The position numbers were made by a program, and so were the translations under genes. Below, in pieces: positions 35,224 through 43,737 of a DNA stretch of 64,000 bases. The stretch's first letter is position 1, and every line of letters starts with the position of its first letter. Source of the stretch: PALSA-1335 sp965231025 (GTDB taxonomy: Bacteria; Patescibacteriota; Gracilibacteria; UBA1369); NCBI GenBank assembly GCA_965231025.1, contig OZ246407.1, positions 1,302,001 to 1,366,000 of the forward strand, read 5' to 3'. A model generated the notes under the pieces. It worked only from the letters and a program-made list of their open reading frames with translations. It had not been told where the DNA came from and did not search any database.

Positions 35224-36327
35224 ATGAAGAAATTTCTTGCCATCATTTCGCTCACACTGATCTTCTCCGCCTTTGTTCCTCTTACCCAGGCGGGATTCAG
35301 CATGGTGCCTTCCAACAGCGACACCCGGCGCCAGTTTAATTACGAAATCACCGCGGGGGAAGAAAAAAAGGACTCGATTGTTATTGAGAACAACAACGAA
35401 AAACCTCTCACTTTGCTTCTGTACGGAGCGGATTCGACTCACAGCAACCAGGGATCATTCGCCCTCGTCAACCGGACCGCCACCCAAAGGACGGTCGGCA
35501 ACTGGATTAAATTCAAAGAATCCACCGTCACCCTGGAAGGCGGAGAGAAAAAAGAAATTCCGTTTACCATCAGTCTTCCGGACAAAGTCACGCCGGGCAA
35601 CTATGCCGGCGGAATAGCGGCGGAAACAACCACCGTCCAGGAATCAGGCGGAAACAACGGCAACGCCAACACGGGCGCGGGAGTGGTCATCTCTTCACGC
35701 CTGGTGGTCAAACTGTTCGTCTCCGTCCCCGGTGAAAAAACCGTCAAATACGACTGGACCGAGTTTTCACACATCGTAACCGCAAACGGCAAACAACGTT
35801 TTGTTTTCAGCTTCAAAAACGACGGGAACGCGGCCATCGTCGTGGAACCAAAAATTGAAATGAAAAACATGTTTTGGGGAGAGTCCGAAGAGTTTAAAAT
35901 CCCCGGAACGACCCTGCTGCAAAACGAAAAAGTAACGATCCCCTTCGACTGGGACAAGAAGCCCCGGTTCGGATTTTTCACGGCAAAGGCAACCACGGTA
36001 TTTTCCGAATACGACATCGCGAACAACCAGAACATCAACCCAAAAACCATTACCAAAACTGTTACGTTCTGGGTTGTCCCCTGGGACATTGTAGCGATGG
36101 TCATCGCCGTACTGTCGCTTATTCTCATCGTGGTGGTGTACAAGACCGTCATCATGCGGAAACTCAAAAAATCCGCAAAGGCATATGAAGTCCAGGAAGG
36201 AGAAACTCTCGTCAGCATTTCCGAAAAAGCAAAAGTGTCCTGGAAAAAAATTGCGAAACTCAATAAACTGAAACCGCCGTACACGGTTAAAAAAGGCGAC
36301 AAACTTCAAGTTCCTTCTAAAAAATAA
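35224..36327 (+). CDS. DUF916-like membrane protein with C-terminal LysM (paralogue 3)
   Basis: 367 residues: signal peptide to about 20 (LTQAGF), first beta domain (YEITAGEEKKDSIVIENNNE; SLPDKVTPGNYAGGIAAET), second beta domain (VPGEKTVKYDWTEFSH), membrane helix about 287-306, basic stretch (MRKLKKSAK) and LysM-like end from 321 (EVQEGETLVSISEKAKVSW, KKIAKLNKLKPPYTVKKGD). It is closer in sequence to the 31640 paralogue than to 19503. It is followed after one base by the short DUF916-like gene, repeating the long-short pair. Confidence 0.82.
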   Translation: MKKFLAIISLTLIFSAFVPLTQAGFSMVPSNSDTRRQFNYEITAGEEKKDSIVIENNNEKPLTLLLYGADSTHSNQGSFALVNRTATQRTVGNWIKFKESTVTLEGGEKKEIPFTISLPDKVTPGNYAGGIAAETTTVQESGGNNGNANTGAGVVISSRLVVKLFVSVPGEKTVKYDWTEFSHIVTANGKQRFVFSFKNDGNAAIVVEPKIEMKNMFWGESEEFKIPGTTLLQNEKVTIPFDWDKKPRFGFFTAKATTVFSEYDIANNQNINPKTITKTVTFWVVPWDIVAMVIAVLSLILIVVVYKTVIMRKLKKSAKAYEVQEGETLVSISEKAKVSWKKIAKLNKLKPPYTVKKGDKLQVPSKK

Positions 36328-36328
36328 C

Positions 36329-37000
36329 ATGCTGAAAAAACTGTCTTTTCTGCTCGTGGGGTTCTTTTGTTCTGGACTATTCGTAGCCCAGGCGCAAGCC
36401 AACGAAGACCGGTTTAATTTTATCATCGCCAACCCCAACACTACCGAACCCAAAAAGTTCATGTTCGAACTCAAACCCGGCGAAACGGGATCGGACTACG
36501 CCATAGTAAAAAACATCTCCGACATTCCTCTGAAATTCAGTCTGTACGGTTCCGACGGCACACAAACGGCTCAGGGCAGTTTCGCCCTGAAAACAAAAGG
36601 TGAAAAGGCCCTGGAGGTTGGAAAATGGATCACTTTTGACGACAAGGAACTCACATTGAATCCGGGAGAATATAAAAAAGTGAAATTTCACGTAACGGTA
36701 CCGGGCGATGCCACGGAAGGAACCTACAGCGGAGGCGTATCGGCCGAAAAAACAAGGCCCGACGCGGGAAATCCCAACGTCACGATCGCCGTGAGAATCG
36801 CGCTCAGGGTTGACGTAAAAGTAACAGCGACGCCACATGCCGCGGCAAAAAAATATGCGGACCTCGCGGAAAACCCTTTCTATCAGGTCTATTTTTGGGC
36901 ATCCCTGGGACTTTTCGTCGTCAGTGCGGGGGCGCTCGGCTGGTCGTTCTACAGCGACAGAAAAACCTCGACACACAAGCGCAAACAGGCAAAAAAGTAG
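36329..37000 (+). CDS. Short DUF916-like membrane protein without LysM (second copy)
   Basis: 223 residues: signal peptide to about 23 (AQAQA), one DUF916-like beta domain (FIIANPNTTEPKKFMFELKP, YAIVKNISDIPLKFSLYG, FHVTVPGDATEGTYSGG), a C-terminal membrane helix about 188-207 and a basic tail (DRKTSTHKRKQAKK). It is the counterpart of the 32838 protein. Last gene of the operon; the glycosyltransferase genes begin 62 bases downstream. Confidence 0.75.
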   Translation: MLKKLSFLLVGFFCSGLFVAQAQANEDRFNFIIANPNTTEPKKFMFELKPGETGSDYAIVKNISDIPLKFSLYGSDGTQTAQGSFALKTKGEKALEVGKWITFDDKELTLNPGEYKKVKFHVTVPGDATEGTYSGGVSAEKTRPDAGNPNVTIAVRIALRVDVKVTATPHAAAKKYADLAENPFYQVYFWASLGLFVVSAGALGWSFYSDRKTSTHKRKQAKK

Positions 37001-37061
37001 CATCGCAATCGGGGGTAAAAAGCGCTAAAATGCGTACGCAAACCATAAAGCGTTATTTGTG

Positions 37062-38024
37062 ATGCCAAAAACCATAAAAATCTCCGTCATCATCCCCTCG
37101 GCACCCGACCGCAGCGTTGAACCAGTTTTGCACAACCTCGAAACAATCAGGCCGAACCACGTTGCTCTGGAAGTCTTTGTGATCAAAGGAACCTGGCCGC
37201 CGATTCAAAGAAATATGGGTATCAAAGCGGCCACCGGAGAATATATTTTCCTTTTTGACGATGACGTGATTATTCCCGGGGGAACGATCGAAAAAGCGCT
37301 GGAAACCTTTGAACGCAATCCCGACGTACAGGTCGTGGGAGGACCGAACCTCACCCCTCCGGAAAACGATTACATCCAGCACTGTTTCGGTTTCGCCCAT
37401 GCTTCCCCTTTTGTGGGACTCCAGACCGCGGCAAGATATCGCCCCGTGAAGGAGATAAATAAAGTGACGGAAAAACATCTCATCAGCTGCAACCTGGCGT
37501 TCCGTGGCAAAATGCTGAAGGAAAACCCCTTTGACCCGAAAATTTTCCCGAACGAAGAAAACGAGCTGCTCAGCCGCATCTCGGGGAAAGGCCACCTGCT
37601 GGCGTACAATCCGGAATTTTTCGTCTACCACCACCGGAGAAAAAACCTGGGGGCCTTCATGAAGCAGATTTTCAACTGGGGGAAGGGCCGGACGATGCAT
37701 TCCCTGAAGAAACCAAAGAATTTTGATCCGCTCTTTTTTGTTCCGCTGCTGTTTGTATTCTATCTGGTAAGCCTGATATGGATACACGCCCCATGGTATT
37801 TTCTGCCCCTGGCCGCCTACATTTTGCTGGATTTTGTCTACACGATCGAAACGGCACTGACCTTTAAAAAATGGGCGTCACTCGCCCTGATGTTCTGGCT
37901 TTTCCCCATAACGCATATCACCTACGCGCTCGGACTGCTGGCGGGATTTGCGGGATACCAGCGGGAAGAGAAAAAACTGCCGGAGGAAAAAGAGTTTCTG
38001 CTCATTAAAATAGACATGACATGA
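37062..38024 (+). CDS. GT2 family glycosyltransferase with C-terminal membrane helices
   Basis: 320 residues. ISVIIPSAPDRSVEP begins a GT-A fold; FLFDDDVIIPGG is the DxD region, and NEENELLSRI is the catalytic acidic region. About three hydrophobic helices at the end (from FFVPLLFVFYLV) resemble ExoA/succinoglycan-type transferases. It adds a sugar to a lipid-linked or surface glycan on the cytoplasmic face. I chose the ATG at 37062; an in-frame GTG sits just before it. It starts a four-gene run coupled by ATGA overlaps. Confidence 0.85.
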   Translation: MPKTIKISVIIPSAPDRSVEPVLHNLETIRPNHVALEVFVIKGTWPPIQRNMGIKAATGEYIFLFDDDVIIPGGTIEKALETFERNPDVQVVGGPNLTPPENDYIQHCFGFAHASPFVGLQTAARYRPVKEINKVTEKHLISCNLAFRGKMLKENPFDPKIFPNEENELLSRISGKGHLLAYNPEFFVYHHRRKNLGAFMKQIFNWGKGRTMHSLKKPKNFDPLFFVPLLFVFYLVSLIWIHAPWYFLPLAAYILLDFVYTIETALTFKKWASLALMFWLFPITHITYALGLLAGFAGYQREEKKLPEEKEFLLIKIDMT

Positions 38025-39022
38025 ACGCAGCGGCACCAAAAATCAGCGTGATCATGCCCGTTCATAACGGAGAAAGACACCTGCGGGAAGCCATCGAAAG
38101 TATTCTCGTTCAGACGTTTCCCGATTTCGAGCTGCTGGTCATGGACGACGGTTCAATGGATCAAACACCGCAAATTCTTGACGAATTCGCGCAAAAAGAT
38201 AACAGGATAAAAGTATTCCGCCAAAAAAACAAAGGGCTCGTGGAAGGCCTGAACAGCCTTGTCGCGCACGCCAAATGCGAATTCATTGCGCGTATGGACG
38301 CCGATGACATTTCGTACCCGCGGCGGCTGGAAATTCAATACAGATACATGCAGCAACATCCGGAAACGGTACTGCTTGGCACATACGCCAACATCATCGA
38401 AAACGCCGGGGGCCGAAGGAACACCGCATTTGAGGAAGACGAACTGAACCGCTGGTATTTATCGATCATTCCCCCGTTCATCCACAGCGCGGTGATGTTC
38501 AAAAAAAGCGCCTTCACCCGCGCCGGCGGCTACCGTCAGGACGAACACCCCGCGGAAGACTACGGCCTGTGGGTCCGCATGAAGCAACAGGGAAAAATCA
38601 ACACCGCCCCGGTCCTGCTGCACGACTATTTCCTGGATTCAGGCGGGATTTCGGCAAACAACTACAAGAAACAGGTCGCCAAACGCGACGAACTGAACCT
38701 CAAAAACCTCGGAGACCTTTACGAAAAAAACGAAATCCCCTCAGCGCACCGTGCGGCCGCGCTCCTGAAACCGTACAACCTCGACGGCCACCAGCGGCAG
38801 GTGCTGGCCAAACTCGCCTGTCTGACCGGATGCTTCTACATTCAAAAAAATGAATACGATAAAGCCTCGGAACATTTCCGGCTCTGCCTCAAAATGGACC
38901 GGAGAAGATTCGACGCGGCACTCAACCTCATCCTGGGAAAATTCAAAAAAGCGTTCCTGATTTCGATCGACAAATATCCGCTCCGGTTCAAATTTCTCTT
39001 TAAAATCCTCTGGTTCTCATGA
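38021..39022 (+). CDS. GT2 family glycosyltransferase (first of a tandem pair)
   Basis: 333 residues: KISVIMPVHNGERHL, the VMDDGSMDQT donor-binding motif, the IARMDADDIS DxD motif and EHPAEDYGLWVRM near the catalytic base. The C-terminal about 100 residues are helical. The start overlaps the upstream stop by ATGA. The next gene is a clear tandem paralogue with the same motifs in the same places. The acceptor and sugar are unknown. Confidence 0.88.
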   Translation: MNAAAPKISVIMPVHNGERHLREAIESILVQTFPDFELLVMDDGSMDQTPQILDEFAQKDNRIKVFRQKNKGLVEGLNSLVAHAKCEFIARMDADDISYPRRLEIQYRYMQQHPETVLLGTYANIIENAGGRRNTAFEEDELNRWYLSIIPPFIHSAVMFKKSAFTRAGGYRQDEHPAEDYGLWVRMKQQGKINTAPVLLHDYFLDSGGISANNYKKQVAKRDELNLKNLGDLYEKNEIPSAHRAAALLKPYNLDGHQRQVLAKLACLTGCFYIQKNEYDKASEHFRLCLKMDRRRFDAALNLILGKFKKAFLISIDKYPLRFKFLFKILWFS

Positions 39023-40044
39023 AAACGAAACTCTCTTCAAAAATCAGCGTGATCATGCCCGTTCACAACGGGGAAAAATATCTGCACACGGTCATCAAAA
39101 GCATCCTGGACCAGACTTTCCATGACTTTGAATTTCTCATCATGGATGACGGCTCAACGGACCGCACCGCGCAAATACTTGAAGTGTACGCGAAAAAAGA
39201 CCGGCGGATAAAAATATTTTCCCAAAAAAACCGGGGCATCGTGGCAAGTCTGAACACGCTCGCGCTGCACGCCAATGCCGGACTCATTGCCCGGATCGAC
39301 GCTGATGACCTGGCCTACCCCGGGCGTCTCCAGCTGCAATATGAATACATGGAAAAACATCCCGAAACGGTGCTGCTGGGAACGGCGTGTAAGGTTTTCC
39401 GGGACGACAAAGCCAAAACGGGCATCACCGACACATTTGCCGAAGACTTCCTCAACCGCTGGTTTTTGACCTACAACTGCGCTTTTACGCACAGTACAGT
39501 CATGTACCGAAAACAAACGTTCGTGGCCTGCGGAGGGTACTGGGAAGGAGAATATCCCGCCGAAGATTACGGCCTATGGATCCGGATGAAAAAACACGGC
39601 CGGATTGAAAATCTTATAAATGTACTCGGAGACTACCGGATGAACATCCACAGCATCAGCGGGAAAAATTTCAAAAGGCAGATCAAAGTCCGCAACCGTC
39701 TCAATAAAATAAACTTCGAAGACATCCACTCGGCGGGGGAAATCCCGCACCTTGATGCAGTCACCGCCGCGCTGGAACAGTACGAAATGGACCGCCACCG
39801 CCGGCAGGTATTCACAAAACTGGCCTGCCTCACGGGATGTTTTCTGGTCCGGGAAGGCGAGATAAAAAGGGCAATCCCCTACTTCAAATGGAGCTTTTGG
39901 GTAAGCAAAAAACGCCTCGATGCCCTGGCAAACCTGCTTCTGGCGCATTTCAACATTGCGGTCTACATTTCCATCGACGCCTATGTGCGGCTCCGCACGC
40001 TGACCCCGCAAATCCGCTGGTTTATCACCCGGAAACCATCATGA
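39019..40044 (+). CDS. GT2 family glycosyltransferase (second of a tandem pair)
   Basis: 341 residues, the duplicate of the upstream gene: KISVIMPVHNGEKYL, IMDDGSTDRT, IARIDADDLAYPGR, EYPAEDYGLWIRM. Differences are spread evenly, so the duplication is not recent. It overlaps both neighbours by ATGA. The two may add successive sugars to one glycan (inference). Confidence 0.88.
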   Translation: MKTKLSSKISVIMPVHNGEKYLHTVIKSILDQTFHDFEFLIMDDGSTDRTAQILEVYAKKDRRIKIFSQKNRGIVASLNTLALHANAGLIARIDADDLAYPGRLQLQYEYMEKHPETVLLGTACKVFRDDKAKTGITDTFAEDFLNRWFLTYNCAFTHSTVMYRKQTFVACGGYWEGEYPAEDYGLWIRMKKHGRIENLINVLGDYRMNIHSISGKNFKRQIKVRNRLNKINFEDIHSAGEIPHLDAVTAALEQYEMDRHRRQVFTKLACLTGCFLVREGEIKRAIPYFKWSFWVSKKRLDALANLLLAHFNIAVYISIDAYVRLRTLTPQIRWFITRKPS

Positions 40045-41543
40045 CCCAAAGCTACACTTCAAAAATAGCCAGGAACAGCCTGTGGGCAACGCTCAGCTTC
40101 GTCATCGCCGCCCTCTGCAATTTTGCGATGTCGGTGGCAGTCACCCGTTACTTTGGAAAGGAAATCTACGGGGAATATAGCTATTTTCTGTGGCTTTCGG
40201 GCGTACTTGCCGTCTTTGCCGGATTCGGACTGCAGCAGACGGCGACAAAATACATTCCCAAATACTTTTTCGGAGGAAATGAGCCCGGACTCATTTTCCG
40301 CAAACTCCTGGCGGTCCAGATCATCGGATCGACCATCATTGCCGTGGTCTGTATCCTTGGCATCCAGCATTTTGAAAAACTCATCCAGTTCCGGGAACCG
40401 CAAAAGGCGTTGATGCTCTTCATCGTGTTTCTTTCGGTTATCCCGGTCAGTCTCAATAACTTCCTGAGCAGCAGTTTTTCCGCCGCACAGCAATTCAAAA
40501 AACTTTCGCTCACGTACATCGCCACCAGCGTACTCAATCTCGCGCTCATCATCGGATTCGTCGTGGGCAAACAGGACATCGTCGGCTTTTTATGGCTGTA
40601 TCTAAGCCTCGGCATCCTCTCCTCATGCGTCCTGCTGTTCCAGTCGCGCAGTCTTTCCAAAACTGGCGGCGAAAAAAAACCGCTCAACGAAAAACTTTTG
40701 TCATACGGCCTGTATGCCTATATCAGTGTCATCTGCACGCAAATCGTGTGGGAACGTTCCGAAATCTTTTTCCTTGGACTGTTCAGCGACAGCGGACAGA
40801 TCGCGATCTATACGCTTTCCTACGCGCTGGCCATCCTGTTCATCAGCGTCTGGGGACCGCTCAACGGAGTCCTGAACGCGACAACGGCCGAAGTCGTGAT
40901 GACGGAAAAACAGGATAAGCTGATGCTCATCACCCGGCACGGTACCAAATACCTGGCCATGCTGATGCTGCCGCTCGCGCTGCTGGCCAGTTTTTTCATA
41001 GGTGACGTGGTAAGTTTTGTCTATGGCAAGAGCTTCGAAGGTGTGGCACAGCTCTTTCCGTTCCTGGTGCTGGCGCACACCGTGGCGGTCATCATCACCC
41101 CGGCGGGAAGCATCCCCATGCTCAAAAACGAAATGAAAAAAACGATGGTATTCAACATTTCAACCGCGATCTTAAACATCGTTCTCGACCTCTACCTTAT
41201 TACAAAATATCAGGCGGTGGGCGCAATGATGGCAAACGTCATCAGCCAGGGATTTTCCATCACGCTTTCGCTCATCAACGCCAAAAAATACCGGCTCGGC
41301 ATTTTCAACAAATACATGGTAAGGGTCTTCCTGCTGAACGGATTCCTGGCGGGAACACTTCTCCTCACAAATGGGGCGGATTTCACGTGGAAAATCGGCA
41401 TCGGCCTCGTCACCGGCATAGGTTATTTCATCGCGGTTACCAAGATCGCGCTGAACACACAGGACAGGGAGATTCTTCAAAAGCTGTCCGAAACCGCGCC
41501 ACGAATACTGAAGCCTATCCTGCTCCGGCTGATGAAACAATAA
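40041..41543 (+). CDS. Oligosaccharide flippase (Wzx/MOP superfamily)
   Basis: 500 residues and about twelve to fourteen hydrophobic helices. The beginning IARNSLWATLSFVIAALCNF, followed by RYFGKEIYGEYSYFLW, is typical of polysaccharide biosynthesis flippases. It would move lipid-linked glycan across the membrane. The ATG at 40041 overlaps the upstream stop (ATGA); the longer open frame inside the glycosyltransferase gene is ignored. Together with the GT2 genes and the ligase-like gene at 42358 it forms a surface-glycan unit. Confidence 0.9.
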   Translation: MTQSYTSKIARNSLWATLSFVIAALCNFAMSVAVTRYFGKEIYGEYSYFLWLSGVLAVFAGFGLQQTATKYIPKYFFGGNEPGLIFRKLLAVQIIGSTIIAVVCILGIQHFEKLIQFREPQKALMLFIVFLSVIPVSLNNFLSSSFSAAQQFKKLSLTYIATSVLNLALIIGFVVGKQDIVGFLWLYLSLGILSSCVLLFQSRSLSKTGGEKKPLNEKLLSYGLYAYISVICTQIVWERSEIFFLGLFSDSGQIAIYTLSYALAILFISVWGPLNGVLNATTAEVVMTEKQDKLMLITRHGTKYLAMLMLPLALLASFFIGDVVSFVYGKSFEGVAQLFPFLVLAHTVAVIITPAGSIPMLKNEMKKTMVFNISTAILNIVLDLYLITKYQAVGAMMANVISQGFSITLSLINAKKYRLGIFNKYMVRVFLLNGFLAGTLLLTNGADFTWKIGIGLVTGIGYFIAVTKIALNTQDREILQKLSETAPRILKPILLRLMKQ

Positions 41544-41555
41544 GAAATTTCAATA

Positions 41556-42179
41556 TCAATATCTCGCCTCCGCCCGCTCCGCAAGCCAGTCATGCACCTG
41601 TTTCATGGCTTTTCCCCTGTGGCTGACACTGTTTTTCTCTTCCGGCGTAAGGGCCGAATAGACTTTCATCAGCCCGACCGGTTTAAAACACGAACTTAGA
41701 GGTAAACCCTGATAAATCGGCGCCTCAAGTTCATGGGTAATCATGCCCGGGGTCTCCCCGCGGAAAACATGCTCCACCCCTTTGTCATCAATAATGGCCG
41801 AACAGCAAACAAACTTGGCGCCCCGCCGCTGGTACGGAACATCGCTCATTCTCTTTAAAAAATACTCGATCCACTCCTCATCGTTGGCCTTTTCACCGGC
41901 ACCCCAGCGCCGGGTCTTGATTCCCAGCTCCCCCGCCAGCGCATCCACCAGAATACCCGAATCCTCGGCAAGGGTGAGTAATCCCGACTTTTGCCAATAA
42001 TACCGCGCCTTCAAAACCGCATTTCCCTCAAACGTATCGGCATTCTCCTCACAGTCCCCCGCGATCCCCATATCATCAAGACGCAAAAACTCATAGGGCA
42101 GATCCCCCAAAACCTCCATCATTTCCTTATATTTTCCTTTATTTGAAGTCGCGACCAGGACGCTCTTGAACTTTTCCAT
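41556..42179 (-). CDS. rdgB: Non-canonical purine NTP pyrophosphatase (RdgB/HAM1 family)
   Basis: 207 residues. VLVATSNKGKYKEM is the nucleotide-binding start (usually xATxNxGK), followed by ENADTFEGNAVLKARYY and LAEDSGILVDAL, the metal and base-recognition motifs of the family; GETPGMITHE and SVSHRGKAM (SHR-KA) complete it. It hydrolyses dITP/XTP to keep them out of DNA. The frame is open 18 codons further up, but the family start is the ATG at 42179. It is convergent with the flippase gene and divergent from the ligase-like gene. Confidence 0.9.
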   Translation of the reverse strand: MEKFKSVLVATSNKGKYKEMMEVLGDLPYEFLRLDDMGIAGDCEENADTFEGNAVLKARYYWQKSGLLTLAEDSGILVDALAGELGIKTRRWGAGEKANDEEWIEYFLKRMSDVPYQRRGAKFVCCSAIIDDKGVEHVFRGETPGMITHELEAPIYQGLPLSSCFKPVGLMKVYSALTPEEKNSVSHRGKAMKQVHDWLAERAEARY

Positions 42180-42357
42180 AGGATAAACAAAAGGTAGAAT
42201 ACCAACGCGCCATTTAAACGGACGCCAGCCCATTCTAATTCACAAGAAACTGAACACACAAACGAAAAAATCAGGCCGCTCCACGGCGCAGACCAAAACG
42301 CCGGTAAAAACCGCGCCCCGCTTTGACCTCAAATCTGCCCTTTATTGGGCTGCCGTC

Positions 42358-43737
42358 GTGCTTGCCGCCCTTGGCCTCAGTTACGGCATCGCCACCAAAA
42401 CCACCCTGGTGGCCGGGGCGCTCAGCGGCATCCTCATTGCCCTCGTCGTCAGGAAAAAAATGACGTGGGGCATCATGGCCATACTGTTCCTCCCGGTCAT
42501 CGGCGAACTGTACCGCCTCCCCGTCGGTGGAGACAGCGGGACCCTCATCAGCGACATCGCCATCGGAGTTCTCATGATTCTTTGGGCAATCGAAAAAATC
42601 CGTCTCAAAAAACCGTTTCCCAAAAACGACATTCTCAAACCCCTCGGCCTCTTTTGCCTGATCGCCCTATTTTCCCTCCTGTTCAGTCTCACCTTTCTCA
42701 AATTCACGGAGGTCGCGACCGGATCGCTCTATCTTTTCCGCTTCATTGAATACATTCTGCTGGGAGTCATCACTCTGGACTCGGTCAAATCCCCAAAAGA
42801 CGCTCACCATATCCTGACGGCCATGGCCATATCCGCGCTTATCATAGCCATCGCCGGATTCATCCAGCTGATCGTGTATCCGGACATGGGCAAACTCGAA
42901 GAGTACGGATGGGATCCCCACCAGAACCGTCTCGTCTCCACCTGGCTTGACCCGAATTTCATCGCGGGACTGCTCGGTTTCATGCTGGCCATCGCAACGG
43001 CCGGAGCGCTCTACGCCAAAAGCTTTATGAAAAAAATCGGTATCGTCATCATCATAGCCATATTTGCGGTGGCACTTTTTCTCACCTATTCCCGCTCCGG
43101 CTATGTTGCGGCAGCGGCCGCATTGGGCATTATCGGAATACTGAAATCCCGCAAACTGCTGATCGGAAGCATTATTGTCATCATCATTGGTCTTAATTTT
43201 CTTCCGCGAGCGCAGGAACGCGTCGACGACCTCATGCACAGCATCCAGTCATTCGTCTTCAACACCAATGAAAACCCCGACGCCACGGCGCGTCTGAGAA
43301 TCGTATCATGGAACCAGACGCTGGAACTCATTCAAAAACGCCCGCTCCTGGGCAGCGGATACAACACGCTTAAGTACGTGAAATACGACGAAGGCTTCGT
43401 CCAGAACCCCGAAATCCATTCGGCAAGCGGATCCGATTCAAGCCTGCTCACGATCACCGCGACCACAGGCGTACTCGGCCTCATTCCATTCATCATGCTG
43501 TACTGGAACATGATCAGGCTCTCCTTCCAAAACTGGAGAAACAAAAAAATCCCGGCGGAATGGCAGGGGTACGGCCTTGGATTATTTGCGGGAACCATCG
43601 GCCTGTTGTTTCACTCTTTATTCGTCAACAGCCTGCTCTTCCCCCAAATCATGATTTTCTTCTGGACGGGAACGGGCCTGCTTTTCCAAAAAACCCTTAA
43701 AAACAAAACTACTGCTGCGCTGCGCGCTGTAAAGTAG
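42358..43737 (+). CDS. O-antigen ligase / polymerase-like membrane protein (Wzy_C), start uncertain
   Basis: About ten membrane helices with a large external loop near the end: RLRIVSWNQTLELI, KRPLLGSGYNTLKYV and HSASGSDSSLLTI match the O-antigen ligase/polymerase signature (the His in the loop is typical). It would join or polymerise lipid-linked glycan outside the membrane. The frame is open back to 42187 without ATG, GTG or TTG until the GTG at 42358, which would cut into the first helix (ALYWAAVVLAALGLSYG). The codons before it read as a normal basic N-terminus (KTPVKTAPRFDLKS), so a rare start (CTG at 42250 or an ATT) is possible. The end overlaps the convergent membrane gene by 29 bp. 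Confidence 0.8.
   Translation: MLAALGLSYGIATKTTLVAGALSGILIALVVRKKMTWGIMAILFLPVIGELYRLPVGGDSGTLISDIAIGVLMILWAIEKIRLKKPFPKNDILKPLGLFCLIALFSLLFSLTFLKFTEVATGSLYLFRFIEYILLGVITLDSVKSPKDAHHILTAMAISALIIAIAGFIQLIVYPDMGKLEEYGWDPHQNRLVSTWLDPNFIAGLLGFMLAIATAGALYAKSFMKKIGIVIIIAIFAVALFLTYSRSGYVAAAAALGIIGILKSRKLLIGSIIVIIIGLNFLPRAQERVDDLMHSIQSFVFNTNENPDATARLRIVSWNQTLELIQKRPLLGSGYNTLKYVKYDEGFVQNPEIHSASGSDSSLLTITATTGVLGLIPFIMLYWNMIRLSFQNWRNKKIPAEWQGYGLGLFAGTIGLLFHSLFVNSLLFPQIMIFFWTGTGLLFQKTLKNKTTAALRAVK

Noticed and set aside
19503..37000. LPXTG sortase anchoring of the surface proteins
   Set aside because: None of the C-termini has an LPxTG-like motif before the helix; anchors are plain helices with basic tails or absent.
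39837..40040. N-terminal extension of the flippase
   Set aside because: It lies in another frame of the upstream glycosyltransferase gene; the ATG at 40041 overlaps the upstream stop and precedes the first helix.
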